64,000 nt of DNA from Algibacter miyuki (GCF_042427745.1 NZ_JBHMFA010000009.1), one strand, 5' to 3'. Counted from the first letter of the stretch, positions 25,574 through 34,685 are shown. Notes: generated by a model from the letters alone, not told the origin. A program made the numbers and translations.

Positions 25574-25595
25574 TCTACTAGAATTGTTACATTTG
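25568..25595 (+). promoter_or_regulatory. Promoter of the acyltransferase gene
   Basis: TTG at 25568-25570, overlapping the Nudix stop region, a 17-bp spacer, then TACATTTG at 25588-25595. Confidence 0.75.
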
Positions 25596-25633
25596 TATTT
25601 AGTATATTAACTAACCAATTTGACGCGTGATTT

Positions 25634-26431
25634 ATGGGATTGTTTAAGAAAAATCCGTTCGGACACATATTATTTTTAAAGAAATGGCTTATCAGAATCT
25701 TCGGAGTGATAACCCATAGACGCTTTCGTGGATTTAACGAACTACAAATAGAAGGCTCGGAAATACTTAAAAATTTACCAGACACTAATGTGCTTTTTGT
25801 ATCCAATCATCAAACCTATTTTGCCGATGTTGTGGCGATGTTTCATGTTTTTAATGCGAGTTTAAGTGGCCGATCCGATTCTATAAAAAATATAGGATAT
25901 ATCTGGGATCCGAAACTTAACATCTACTATATTGCGGCAAAAGAAACTATGAAGGATGGATTGTTGCCAAAAATTTTGGCGTACATGGGGTCTATTAGCA
26001 TCGAACGTACTTGGCGTTCAGAAGGTAAAGATGTTAACCGTCAGGTGAAAATGAGTGATATTTCTAGTATAGGAAAAGCACTAGATGATGGTTGGGTTAT
26101 TACCTTTCCACAAGGTACTACCACACCGTTTAAACCTATTAGAAAAGGAACTGCGCACATAATAAAAAGATACAAACCTGTTGTTGTACCTATTGTTATT
26201 GATGGTTTTCGTAGATCGTTTGATAAAAAAGGATTATTCATTAAGAAGAAAAATATTTTTCAATCCTTTGAAATAAAAGCACCCTTAGAAATAGATTACG
26301 AAAACGAAAGCCATGCAGAGATTGTTGAAAAATTAGAATATGCTATTGAACAACATAAATCGTTTTTAAAAGTAGTCTCTCAAAAAGATCTTGCAGCACT
26401 TGAAGAATTGAATAAAAAACGCGAATGGTAA
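25634..26431 (+). CDS. PlsC-family lysophospholipid acyltransferase
   Basis: A 265-aa glycerolipid acyltransferase. Motif I reads SNHQTYFADV, with five residues between His and Asp instead of the four of the canonical NHX4D. The glycerophosphate-binding FPEGT motif is FPQGTTT near residue 157, and a late motif is VPIVIDGF. The family acylates lysophosphatidic acid or other lysolipids at the membrane. Only short hydrophobic stretches are seen. It has its own promoter just after the Nudix gene and is followed 40 bp later by recQ. Confidence 0.87.
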   Translation: MGLFKKNPFGHILFLKKWLIRIFGVITHRRFRGFNELQIEGSEILKNLPDTNVLFVSNHQTYFADVVAMFHVFNASLSGRSDSIKNIGYIWDPKLNIYYIAAKETMKDGLLPKILAYMGSISIERTWRSEGKDVNRQVKMSDISSIGKALDDGWVITFPQGTTTPFKPIRKGTAHIIKRYKPVVVPIVIDGFRRSFDKKGLFIKKKNIFQSFEIKAPLEIDYENESHAEIVEKLEYAIEQHKSFLKVVSQKDLAALEELNKKREW

Positions 26432-26471
26432 AACATAGTGCTTTTATTGTTTACCGTTTACCATTAAATTC

Positions 26472-28619
26472 ATGCCAGAAACAGCCGCACTCGACCAGGT
26501 ATTTTCAAATTTAAAAACTTATTTTGGTTACGATTCTTTTAGAATCAATCAGCAAGCCATTGTTGAGTCTGTACTCAATAAAAAAGATTGTTTGGTTATT
26601 ATGCCAACGGGTGGTGGTAAATCGATGTGTTTCCAATTACCAGCCTTATCTTTTAAGGGTGTTACCATTGTTATTTCGCCATTGATTGCCTTAATGAAGG
26701 ATCAGGTCGATGGTTTAAATGCGAATGGTATTCCGGCATCTTATTTTAATAGTAGCCAAAGTAGCGACGAGCAATTCGGTATTATTGAAAGCGTTATTAA
26801 AGCCGAAATAAAACTGCTTTATGTGGCTCCGGAAAGTTTGGCTGCGCTTCAAAATATTTTAACCGAAAAATATATTAGTTGTATTGCCATAGATGAGGCG
26901 CACTGTATCTCGTCATGGGGACACGATTTTAGACCGTCGTACCAACAACTCGGTTTTTTAAAAACTACCTTACCCAATATTCCATTTATTGCCTTAACGG
27001 CTACTGCTGATAAAGCCACACGAGAAGATATTGTAAAACAATTACGTATTGAACATGCGCAACGTTTCATCTCATCTTTCGATAGAGAAAATATTGGGTT
27101 AGAAGTGCGAACAGCTAATAACCGAATTTCTCAAATTGTTAAGTTTATAAAAGCGCGCCCCAATCAATCGGGGATTATTTATTGTTTAAGCCGGAAAACC
27201 ACCGAGCAATTATCTAAAAAATTAAAAGCCAATAGTATTCCAGCGGAAGCTTATCATGCGGGTTTAACCTTTGATAAACGTTCTAAAGTTCAAGAATCTT
27301 TTATACACGATAAAACCCAAATTGTTTGTGCTACGGTAGCTTTCGGGATGGGTATTGATAAATCTAACGTGCGTTGGGTTGTGCATTATAATATGCCGAA
27401 AAATATCGAAGGGTATTATCAAGAAATTGGACGAGCAGGGCGAGACGGATTAAAATCGCATGCCTTATTATTCCATAGCTATGCCGATGTTATTCAACTT
27501 CAAAATTTTGCAAGTGGCGCTACTAATGAAGCTGTTCAGATTGCGAAATTAGATAGAATGAAGCAGTTTGCCGAATCGACCACCTGCCGACGAAAAATTC
27601 TGTTGAGTTATTTTGGAGAACTACTAGGTGGGAACTGTGGCAATTGTGATGTTTGTAAAAATCCACCACAATTTTTTGATGGCACTATTATCGCTCAAAA
27701 AATACTATCGGCTGTTTATCGTTTGAAACAACAGGAAGCCATGGGGACGATTATCGATGTGCTTCGTGGTTCGCAAAATGCTAATGTTATTTCAAAAGGA
27801 TATGATCAGGTTTCTACCTTCGGCATTGGTCGCGATATTTCATGGCAACATTGGCAACATTTTGTAATTCAATTGGTAAATCAAGGCTTTTGCGAAATCG
27901 CTTTTCATAAAAATAATGCCTTGCAACTTACCGAGTTCTCTAGTCAGGTTCTGTTTAAAGCCGCTAAGGTTGCATTAACAAAACCGATTGCAGTTACCGA
28001 AATTAAGCCTGTAGTTAAGGAGCGTAAAACCCGTGTAAAACGAACAAAAACACGAACAAAAACGAAAGCCAAGCCGGCAGTTAGTAGTTTATTTGAAAAA
28101 CTTCGCCAGTTGCGTTATAAAATTGCGTCGGAAGAAGGGATTCCCGCTTATTTGGTGTTTAGCGATGCTACGCTGAAAGAAATTGAACGCGAACGCCCAA
28201 TGAGCGAAAACGAGTTTTTAAGTATTAGCGGAGTGGGGCAACGTAAACTTGAGGTTTATGGTGATGAGTTTATGGCGGAAATTATGAATTTTATGGGCTC
28301 TAAAGTAAAGAAACCTAAAAAAGGTGATACTTATACCAAGACTTACGAGCTTTATAAATCTGGGTTATCTATTGAAGAAATAGCGATGGAACGTAAATTA
28401 AATACCACTACTGTATATTCGCATATTGCTAAATTATACAGTACAGGAAAAAAAATAAATTTATACGATTTTGTTTCCAAAAGTGATGTAGAAGCGGTTC
28501 GAGAAGCAAAAGTAGCTTTAAAATCTCCAAAGGCTTTACGTGCCTATTACGACTATTTTAACGAGAGTATCGATTATTTTAAAATTCGTTTAGCACTGAG
28601 TATTGTTGAAAAAGACTAA
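26472..28619 (+). CDS. recQ: ATP-dependent DNA helicase RecQ
   Basis: A 715-aa RecQ. Walker A is MPTGGGKS (K50) and the DEAH box is at 141-144 (IDEAHCISSWG). Helicase motif VI is YYQEIGRAGRDG. The RecQ zinc cluster (CRRKILLSYF...CGNCDVC) is near residues 373-397, then winged helix and HRDC (about 525-600). The C-terminus adds a helix-turn-helix (YKSGLSIEEIAMERKLNTTT) common in Bacteroidota RecQ. A basic linker of KTRVKRTKTRTKTKAK precedes the HRDC. The enzyme unwinds recombination intermediates and stalled forks. Confidence 0.97.
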   Translation: MPETAALDQVFSNLKTYFGYDSFRINQQAIVESVLNKKDCLVIMPTGGGKSMCFQLPALSFKGVTIVISPLIALMKDQVDGLNANGIPASYFNSSQSSDEQFGIIESVIKAEIKLLYVAPESLAALQNILTEKYISCIAIDEAHCISSWGHDFRPSYQQLGFLKTTLPNIPFIALTATADKATREDIVKQLRIEHAQRFISSFDRENIGLEVRTANNRISQIVKFIKARPNQSGIIYCLSRKTTEQLSKKLKANSIPAEAYHAGLTFDKRSKVQESFIHDKTQIVCATVAFGMGIDKSNVRWVVHYNMPKNIEGYYQEIGRAGRDGLKSHALLFHSYADVIQLQNFASGATNEAVQIAKLDRMKQFAESTTCRRKILLSYFGELLGGNCGNCDVCKNPPQFFDGTIIAQKILSAVYRLKQQEAMGTIIDVLRGSQNANVISKGYDQVSTFGIGRDISWQHWQHFVIQLVNQGFCEIAFHKNNALQLTEFSSQVLFKAAKVALTKPIAVTEIKPVVKERKTRVKRTKTRTKTKAKPAVSSLFEKLRQLRYKIASEEGIPAYLVFSDATLKEIERERPMSENEFLSISGVGQRKLEVYGDEFMAEIMNFMGSKVKKPKKGDTYTKTYELYKSGLSIEEIAMERKLNTTTVYSHIAKLYSTGKKINLYDFVSKSDVEAVREAKVALKSPKALRAYYDYFNESIDYFKIRLALSIVEKD

Positions 28620-28685
28620 CGGGTTTCTGTTATGGTTGTTTAAAATAAGTTAACTTCGTTTTTAAGCCATTAAAGTTTAATAAGT

Positions 28686-29261
28686 ATGCCCGCACCTTTA
28701 TTTGAAGACGATATTTTTGATAAGCAAGATTACACCGTAAACCGAATTCCAAAAGGAGATTATGAATATTGTACGTTTAAAAATTGCAACTTTTCTGAAA
28801 GCTTTTTATCTGAAGTTCGGTTTTTAGAATGTGAGTTTATAGCATGTAATTTGAGTTCGGCAAATTTGACAAGTAGCTCTTTTCAAGATGTTAAGTTTAT
28901 GGGGTGTAAAATGCTAGGTATTCATTTTGAAAGTTGCAATAGGTTTGGTTTTGCGTTATATGTTGATGATTGCCAGCTCAATCATGCATCATTTTATCAA
29001 GTGGATTTAAGTCAGACGAAAATTGTGAATTCTAAACTTCAAAATGTTGAGTTTACGGAAGCTAATTTAAGTAGTTGTGTTTTTGATGGCTGCGATTTTC
29101 AAGGGGCTACTTTTGAAAACACGAATTTAGAAAAAGCCGATTTTCGTAAGGCGATTAATTATGGTATCCATCCGGAACGTAATAAAATAAAAGGTGCTAA
29201 GTTTTCTTTGGAAGGTGTACCGGGACTTTTAACGCGTTATGGTATTGTGATTGAGGGCTGA
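28686..29261 (+). CDS. Pentapeptide repeat protein
   Basis: A 191-aa protein built from A(D/N)LXX-type pentapeptides, such as CNLSSANLTSSSF and ATFENTNLEKADF, which fold into a right-handed quadrilateral beta-helix. The C-terminal KAINYGIHPERNKIKGAKFS is typical of Qnr/McbG-like proteins, some of which protect DNA gyrase by mimicking DNA. Whether this protein binds gyrase cannot be told from the sequence. There is no signal peptide. It is a single gene ending at a dispersed repeat. Confidence 0.88.
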   Translation: MPAPLFEDDIFDKQDYTVNRIPKGDYEYCTFKNCNFSESFLSEVRFLECEFIACNLSSANLTSSSFQDVKFMGCKMLGIHFESCNRFGFALYVDDCQLNHASFYQVDLSQTKIVNSKLQNVEFTEANLSSCVFDGCDFQGATFENTNLEKADFRKAINYGIHPERNKIKGAKFSLEGVPGLLTRYGIVIEG

Positions 29262-29389
29262 TTTCTTATTATTTGTCATGTCGACGGGAGTAAACATATT
29301 ATTTTCTTCATTCTGAATATGTAAAACGACTCAAAGATAAACCTAAGCAAACCTAAAAAACATTTTGATAAGTAGAAGTTTTGGCTGGT

Positions 29390-29489
29390 TAACCTGCGTT
29401 AAGGATTGCAGTGGAAAGCCCACAGGCCGACGTAGGAGGTGCGAGGACTTGCAGCGGAAAGCCTGACCTGCAAGGGAACGCCCAAATTT
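29390..29489 (-). repeat. Dispersed intergenic repeat, copy at 29.4 kb
   Basis: Read on the minus strand it starts GGGCGTTCCCTTGCAGG, contains GGCTTTCCGCTGCAAGTCCT, GCACCTCCTACGTCGG and GGGCTTTCCACTGCAATCC, and ends TTAACGC. The ends GCGTT/AACGC are a 5-bp terminal inverted repeat. It sits between the convergent pentapeptide and membrane-protein genes. Confidence 0.85.
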
Positions 29490-30123
29490 AAAGTTCTAGT
29501 TTTTTTAATTCGGTATAATTTCGGTTTAAACGTTTTAATAATAAGCCGTAAATGAGTTTGTAAAACAGCCAAATAACAAGGATGAAAATACAGGTAAATA
29601 GTATTAAAAATACTAAAACAAGCATCATTTTGGTGTCGCCAAATGTGGCTAATTGATGTGTTACTTTAGGGTCGTTGTGTAGGGCGTAATAAAACCCGAC
29701 GATTAGTGAAGCGCCCGCCATTACTAGGTTGTAGAAGACGTAATATTTAATTACTTTTCTTGTTTTTAGTATGTTTTCCATGAGTCTTTTTGCGCTATCG
29801 GTTACGGAAATCGATTTGTACGATTTGTAGAGTAAATAGCTGAAAAAGATGATGACGACATAAGTGAACATGGTGATTATGGTGAGCACGGTTTCGTTGG
29901 TGTAAATGGCTTCTAGCTTGGCTTTATATTCGGCAGAATAAAAGTAAGGAAGGGTGTTTATGAGGATCCAAAACACGAGTTCGGCAATGCTAATGTAGAA
30001 TAAAGTCTTCACGATGGAGGACGATTTTTTGCGTAGCATCGGGTAAATATCGTTTACCGTAAGTTTTTTATGATCGGCTTTGGTGGTGTTCCAATCCTTT
30101 TTTAAAATATCTAATTCATCCAT
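29488..30123 (-). CDS. Four-helix membrane protein paired with ECF sigma (possible anti-sigma)
   Basis: A 211-aa membrane protein with four predicted transmembrane segments (about residues 40-62, 83-100, 130-150 and 170-195). A soluble N-terminus (MDELDILKKDWNTTKADHKK) is the likely sigma-contact region. It starts four bases after the stop of the sigma factor gene, the usual place for an anti-sigma factor in Bacteroidota, though no zinc (ZAS) motif is present. The role is inferred from position. The stop falls within the edge of the dispersed repeat. Confidence 0.8.
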   Translation of the reverse strand: MDELDILKKDWNTTKADHKKLTVNDIYPMLRKKSSSIVKTLFYISIAELVFWILINTLPYFYSAEYKAKLEAIYTNETVLTIITMFTYVVIIFFSYLLYKSYKSISVTDSAKRLMENILKTRKVIKYYVFYNLVMAGASLIVGFYYALHNDPKVTHQLATFGDTKMMLVLVFLILFTCIFILVIWLFYKLIYGLLLKRLNRNYTELKKLEL

Positions 30124-30127
30124 AGGG

Positions 30128-30622
30128 TTACGGATTTAATATGGTTCTAAGTTTGGTCTTAATTCTATTCATTTTCACTCGGGCATTGACTTCACTTATT
30201 CCTAGGGTTTCACTGATTTCTCTGTAATCTTTATCTTCTAAATACAAGAATACAAGGGCTTTTTCGATGTCGTTAAGCTGGTGCACTGCTTTGTAAAGTA
30301 CTTTTAATTGTTCTTCTTCGGTATCGTCGTAATCTTCAGCTTTTATTTTGAAGGATACACTTTCGAAATCTTGTGTGGTTATACTTCGTTTCGATTTTCG
30401 ATACAGTGTTATCGCCGTGTTTAATGCGACACGATACATCCATGTACTAAATTTTGCATCGCCACGAAATTTCGGGTACGCCTTCCATAATTGGATGGTT
30501 ATTTCCTGAAATAAATCGTTGTGGGCGTCATAGTTATTGGTGTACAAACGACAAATTTTGTGTCCAATATTCTGATGCTTTTCCAGCAATTCTACAAAAC
30601 TATGTTCTAGCTCTTTATTCAA
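30128..30622 (-). CDS. ECF-type RNA polymerase sigma factor
   Basis: A 164-aa sigma-70 family protein containing regions 2 and 4 only. Region 2 (about residues 25-95) has DLFQEITIQLWKAYPKFRG and FSTWMYRVALNTAITLYRK. Region 4 (about 110-160) has LNDIEKALVFLYLEDKDYRE and the helix-turn-helix ISETLGISEVNARVKM. It directs RNA polymerase to a small regulon, probably held inactive by the membrane protein encoded next to it. The trigger signal cannot be read from sequence. Confidence 0.93.
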   Translation of the reverse strand: MNKELEHSFVELLEKHQNIGHKICRLYTNNYDAHNDLFQEITIQLWKAYPKFRGDAKFSTWMYRVALNTAITLYRKSKRSITTQDFESVSFKIKAEDYDDTEEEQLKVLYKAVHQLNDIEKALVFLYLEDKDYREISETLGISEVNARVKMNRIKTKLRTILNP

Positions 30623-30744
30623 TGTGATGGGTTAGTTATTTTATAAGTAGTTGTTTTAATTGAATTGTTACAAATAATTTTAATTATTTTTTTAGATGAT
30701 GTTTTAATGGTTTGTAATGTATGTTTTTTTAGGAAAATAATAGG

Positions 30745-30813
30745 AATAAAAAAACGGTTCAATAAAATTTTTTTTAACTGAAATGATAGCTAAACACATT
30801 TTATTGAACCGTT
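30745..30813 (-). terminator. Terminator of the tandem FKBP gene
   Basis: A perfect 16-bp inverted repeat (30753-30768 with 30798-30813) around a 29-nt loop. On the minus strand it is followed by seven T. Confidence 0.85.
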
Positions 30814-30840
30814 ATTTAGTAAGGTTTATGCTGTGTTTTT

Positions 30841-31671
30841 TTAGTTCACAGAAATAAGGTCGATATCAAAAATGAGTACAGATCCTGCAGGAATGCCATT
30901 GTAGTAATAATTTCCATAAGCTAAATGTGCAGGTATTAAAAGTTTACCACTGCCACCTTCTTTAAAATAAGTGATACCTTCTGTCCAGCCGGCGATAACT
31001 TGGTTTAGGTCGAATGAAACACCTGAAGCATCACTTGAATCAAAAGACTCTTCGTCTGTATAATAACCTTCATAAGCTACGGTTACATTATCGGTTTGGG
31101 TTGGTTGGTCTCCGGTACCTTCCTCTTCAATAATATAGTATAGGCCGCTATCGCTTTTTTCGGCGGTTAAGTCGTTATCTTCAAGATACTGTACAATCTG
31201 TTGGTCGTTTTCAGTTTTATAATTCACATAAATTAATTCGATGTCAAAAATAATTACAGAACCAGCAGGTATATCGTCAGTTGATCTGCTGCCATAACCT
31301 AAATGCGCTGGGATGATTAATGTGCCGGTGCCACCTTCATTAAAGTACTGAAGTCCTTCTAACCAACCGTATATTAAGTTGTCTAAATAAGTATCGTATC
31401 CTTCGGTGTTGTTTTCAAAAACGCTACCATCGGTTAAGTATCCTTTATAGGCTACTTTAACGCGGTCGCCTAAAACGGGTTTTTCTCCAGTGCCTTGTTC
31501 GTCTATTATGTAGTATAAACCAGAGGTGCTTTTTTCTGCATCTATATTGTTATCTGTAATATATGCTTGGATTTCTGCGTCGTTTTCAACGGAGTAATCA
31601 ATAACGTCTTCTGTTTTACTACATGAGGTGATGAATAGTAATGTAATTGCAATTAATAAGGTGTTTTTCAT
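30841..31671 (-). CDS. Tandem FKBP-type peptidyl-prolyl isomerase lipoprotein
   Basis: A 276-aa lipoprotein with signal MKNTLLIAITLLFITSC (cysteine 17) and two FKBP modules in tandem: about residues 30-155 and 156-276. Both carry SGLYYII, VAY(K/E)GY, the GW.EG core, LIIPAHLGYG or LLIPAHLAYG, and IPAGSV.IFDI.LI. The halves are clearly duplicated. The family catalyses cis-trans proline isomerisation and chaperones exported proteins. Such FKBP lipoproteins are frequent in flavobacteria with type IX secretion. It is a single gene with a strong terminator. Confidence 0.94.
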   Translation of the reverse strand: MKNTLLIAITLLFITSCSKTEDVIDYSVENDAEIQAYITDNNIDAEKSTSGLYYIIDEQGTGEKPVLGDRVKVAYKGYLTDGSVFENNTEGYDTYLDNLIYGWLEGLQYFNEGGTGTLIIPAHLGYGSRSTDDIPAGSVIIFDIELIYVNYKTENDQQIVQYLEDNDLTAEKSDSGLYYIIEEEGTGDQPTQTDNVTVAYEGYYTDEESFDSSDASGVSFDLNQVIAGWTEGITYFKEGGSGKLLIPAHLAYGNYYYNGIPAGSVLIFDIDLISVN

Positions 31672-31733
31672 TTTTCTTTTTTAAGCAAATATAGCTAGAA
31701 ATATTTGGTGTTTTGTAGGGCGACTCTTTTTTA

Positions 31734-32411
31734 CTAATCCACCTTTTTTAAACGTAGCGTTTCATTGCTGTCTAAGTCGAAAAATGTAAGTGTTAAATTT
31801 TCTCTTTTATAACTAACTGTGTTGCTTAAAGCGTTATTGAAACTATCTGGGATTTGCATGTCTAAACACAATTTTTGAGTAGAAGCTAGCTTATCAAAAG
31901 TAATTTGGTTAGATTTTAGTTTTGTAATGTCTCCTGTGTAATTGTTACAACCATCGGTGCCATAAACTTTCATTTTGGTTAGGTTTATTTCTAAAGTTGG
32001 AGTGTTTGCAGTCGCGGTTATCGCTTTGCCGTTTATGTTGGTAACAGCCCAAATATCATGTAAACCTAAAGCGGGATCTTGCTTCTTTTCTAAAACTTTG
32101 ATAAGACTATATGTAATTGAGGAAGCATCAGCAGGTCTATCTTTTTTATCTAAAGAAGTTTCTTTAACTTTTAATTTTTGGAGGTATCCGGTTTCAAACT
32201 TAAAGCCTTCAATAGGCGCGTAGAAGTTTAACCATTTGGCATCGTTGAGATTTTCGCCTTTATAAACTTGCATGCACGTTCTAGAGCCATTGCCGCCTGT
32301 GCAATCCGATTTTATACTATTCACCCAAAGTGTGGTGGTTTTTGATGCACTGCAAGAGGTTAAAAGGAAAGCAAAAATCAGGGTGAAAGAGAGGTTTTTT
32401 AAGAATGTCAT
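31734..32411 (-). CDS. DUF4377 plus META (HslJ-like) lipoprotein
   Basis: A 225-aa lipoprotein: signal MTFLKNLSFTLIFAFLLTSC with lipobox LTSC (C20). A DUF4377 domain follows (LWVNSIKSDCTGG, CMQVYKG, WLNFYAPIEGFKFE; about residues 27-115). A META/HslJ domain covers about 117-222 (DIWAVTNINGK, MKVYGTDGCNNYTGDI). META-domain proteins are linked to heat-shock and envelope stress in other bacteria but lack a defined activity. The gene lies just downstream of htpG on the same strand, though a terminator separates them. Confidence 0.9.
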   Translation of the reverse strand: MTFLKNLSFTLIFAFLLTSCSASKTTTLWVNSIKSDCTGGNGSRTCMQVYKGENLNDAKWLNFYAPIEGFKFETGYLQKLKVKETSLDKKDRPADASSITYSLIKVLEKKQDPALGLHDIWAVTNINGKAITATANTPTLEINLTKMKVYGTDGCNNYTGDITKLKSNQITFDKLASTQKLCLDMQIPDSFNNALSNTVSYKRENLTLTFFDLDSNETLRLKKVD

Positions 32412-32484
32412 AGTTCTGTTTTTAGTTTGAAATAATGTTGAGGTTTTTTGAGAATAATCAAAAGGTATACCAAATTAGGACAAA

Positions 32485-32516
32485 TAAAAAACCACCTTGT
32501 TTTCACAAAGTGGTTT
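32485..32516 (-). terminator. Terminator of htpG
   Basis: AAAACCACCTTGT pairs with ACAAAGTGGTTTT (one mismatch) and continues into a T run on the minus strand. Confidence 0.8.
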
Positions 32517-32528
32517 TAGTTTTTATTG

Positions 32529-32546
32529 TTTCCGCGAAAGCGAAAA
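32529..32546. repeat. GNRA-like small hairpin, 3' side of htpG
   Basis: TTTCCGC-GAAA-GCGAAAA, an imperfect version of the palindrome at 34491. The two bracket htpG. Confidence 0.55.
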
Positions 32547-32554
32547 TATATAGC

Positions 32555-34468
32555 TTACTTAATCATTTCGTAGCTACGTTTAATAAAGTTTGTTAATTCT
32601 TCACCTTTTAATAATCCTTGAGAAAGGCGTGCTAAATCTAAACTTTGCGTAATTAAACGTTCTTGAGTTTCTTTAACTTCGGTTGCTAAAATATCACTAA
32701 CTAAAACCGAGTTTGTATTTACAATTAAGTTATACATTTCTGGCATGTTACCAAACATTTGCATACCGCCACCACCTGTAGCTTGCATTTCTTTCATTCT
32801 ACGCATAAATTCTGGTTGCGTAATTGTGAATGGAGACTCGTCGCTATCCATAGATTCTAACTGAACTGTGAATTTTTCTGCAGGGATAACTTCTTTTAAT
32901 AAAGCTTCTAAAGTTTTAGTTTGATCTTCATCTAATTTAGAAATAGTGGTTTCGTCTTTCTTAATTAAATTATTAATATGATCTCCATCAACACGAGCAA
33001 AAGTGATGTTTTCTTTGCTGCTTTCTAGTTTTTGTATTAAGTGCGATACAATTGGAGAGTCTAATAATAAAACCTCGTAGCCTTTAGCTTTTGCAGACTC
33101 GATATAACTGTGTTGTGCATCTTTATTAGAAGCATAAAGGATAACTAGCTTACCATCCTTATCGGTTTGATTTGCTTTAATTTTGTTAAATAATTCCTCG
33201 TAAGTATAGTGTGCACCATCAACGGTTGGGTATAATGCAAAGGCATCTGCTTTTTCGAAGAATTTCTCTTCAGAAAGCATTCCGTATTCAATAACAATTT
33301 TAATATCGGCCCATTTAGCTTCAAAATCTTCACGGTTCGAGTTGAAAAGTGATTTTAATTTATCGGCTACTTTTCTAGTAATGTAAGACGAAATCTTTTT
33401 TACAGCACCGTCGGCTTGTAAATAAGAACGCGATACGTTTAAAGGAATATCTGGAGAATCGATAACACCACGTAACATGGTTAAAAATTCTGGCACAATC
33501 CCTTCTACATTATCGGTAACGTATACTTGGTTTTGATACAGTTGAATTTTATCCTTCTGCATTTGCATATCGTTCGACATTTTTGGGAAATATAAAATTC
33601 CTGTTAAGTTGAACGGGTAATCTACGTTTAAGTGAATGTTGAATAACGGATCTTCAAATTGCGATGGGTATAATTCGCTGTAAAAGCTCTTATAGTCATC
33701 CTCTTCTAAATCTGCTGGTTGTTTTGTCCAAGCTGGATTTGGATTATTTATAATATTATCAACCGTAATCTTTTTGTGAGGTTCGGTTGTTTCCTTACCG
33801 TCTTCATCTTTAGTTGTTGCTGGCGTAAATTCTGGATCGTTTATTTCTTTAGTACCAAATTTAATTGGCACAGGCATAAACTTGTTATACTTAGAAAGTA
33901 ACTCAGAAATTCTGTTTTCTTCTAAAAATTCAGTTGAATCTTCAGCAATATGAAGGATAATTTCTGTTCCACGATCTGTTTTGTCCGATGCTTCTAATGT
34001 AAATTCAGGTGAGCCATCGCAAGTCCAATGTGCAGCAGGATCTTCTTCTCTATGAGATTTGGTAATAATTTCAACTTTTTCTGCAACCATGAAAGCTGAG
34101 TAAAAACCTAAACCAAAATGACCGATAATTCCAGAATCTTTAGCCGAATCTTTATATTTATCTAAAAACTCTTCAGCTCCAGAAAAAGCCACTTGGTTAA
34201 TATATTTTTCAACCTCGTCAGCACTCATCCCTAAACCTTGGTCAATAATATGAAGCTTTTTACCTTCCTTATCAATTTTAACCTCAATTTTTGGATTGCC
34301 ATATTCCGCCTTAGATTCACCAATACTTGTTAAGTGTTTTAACTTTAAAGTGGCATCCGTTCCGTTACTAATAAGCTCACGTAAAAATATTTCGTGATCG
34401 CTGTATAAGAATTTTTTAATTAACGGAAAGATATTCTCTACCGATACATTAATACTTCCTTTTGTCAT
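32555..34468 (-). CDS. htpG: Molecular chaperone HtpG (Hsp90)
   Basis: A 637-aa Hsp90. The N-terminal GHKL ATPase has the ATP-site helix FLRELISNGTDATLKLK (about residues 28-44), HIIDQGLGMSADEV and IIGHFGLGFYSAFMVA. The middle domain includes GVIDSPDIPLNVSRSYLQ near residue 345, and the C-terminal dimerisation domain follows. An acidic insertion (PATTKDEDGKETTEPHK) in the middle domain slightly lengthens it. It assists folding of client proteins under stress. It is transcribed alone. Confidence 0.98.
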   Translation of the reverse strand: MTKGSINVSVENIFPLIKKFLYSDHEIFLRELISNGTDATLKLKHLTSIGESKAEYGNPKIEVKIDKEGKKLHIIDQGLGMSADEVEKYINQVAFSGAEEFLDKYKDSAKDSGIIGHFGLGFYSAFMVAEKVEIITKSHREEDPAAHWTCDGSPEFTLEASDKTDRGTEIILHIAEDSTEFLEENRISELLSKYNKFMPVPIKFGTKEINDPEFTPATTKDEDGKETTEPHKKITVDNIINNPNPAWTKQPADLEEDDYKSFYSELYPSQFEDPLFNIHLNVDYPFNLTGILYFPKMSNDMQMQKDKIQLYQNQVYVTDNVEGIVPEFLTMLRGVIDSPDIPLNVSRSYLQADGAVKKISSYITRKVADKLKSLFNSNREDFEAKWADIKIVIEYGMLSEEKFFEKADAFALYPTVDGAHYTYEELFNKIKANQTDKDGKLVILYASNKDAQHSYIESAKAKGYEVLLLDSPIVSHLIQKLESSKENITFARVDGDHINNLIKKDETTISKLDEDQTKTLEALLKEVIPAEKFTVQLESMDSDESPFTITQPEFMRRMKEMQATGGGGMQMFGNMPEMYNLIVNTNSVLVSDILATEVKETQERLITQSLDLARLSQGLLKGEELTNFIKRSYEMIK

Positions 34469-34490
34469 GATTTTATAGTTTTTATTTTTC

Positions 34491-34510
34491 TTTTCCGCGA
34501 AGACGGAAAA
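34491..34510. repeat. GNRA-like small palindrome, 5' side of htpG
   Basis: TTTTCCG-CGAAGA-CGGAAAA lies 23-42 bp upstream of the htpG ATG, inside the predicted leader or promoter. Confidence 0.6.
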
Positions 34511-34685
34511 CTGTTTATGTTTTTATTTACTGAGATGTATTAGTCAACAAAAATGCCAATTGAACAAATATGACAAACTGACACTTTTTTATTTAAGTTA
34601 AAAAACTTCTAAAATATTGTAGAAGAAAACTGTAGTGAAACAATTTTTTTCGTTTTGAAGAATAATGAAAGATTTCTTTTATGAA

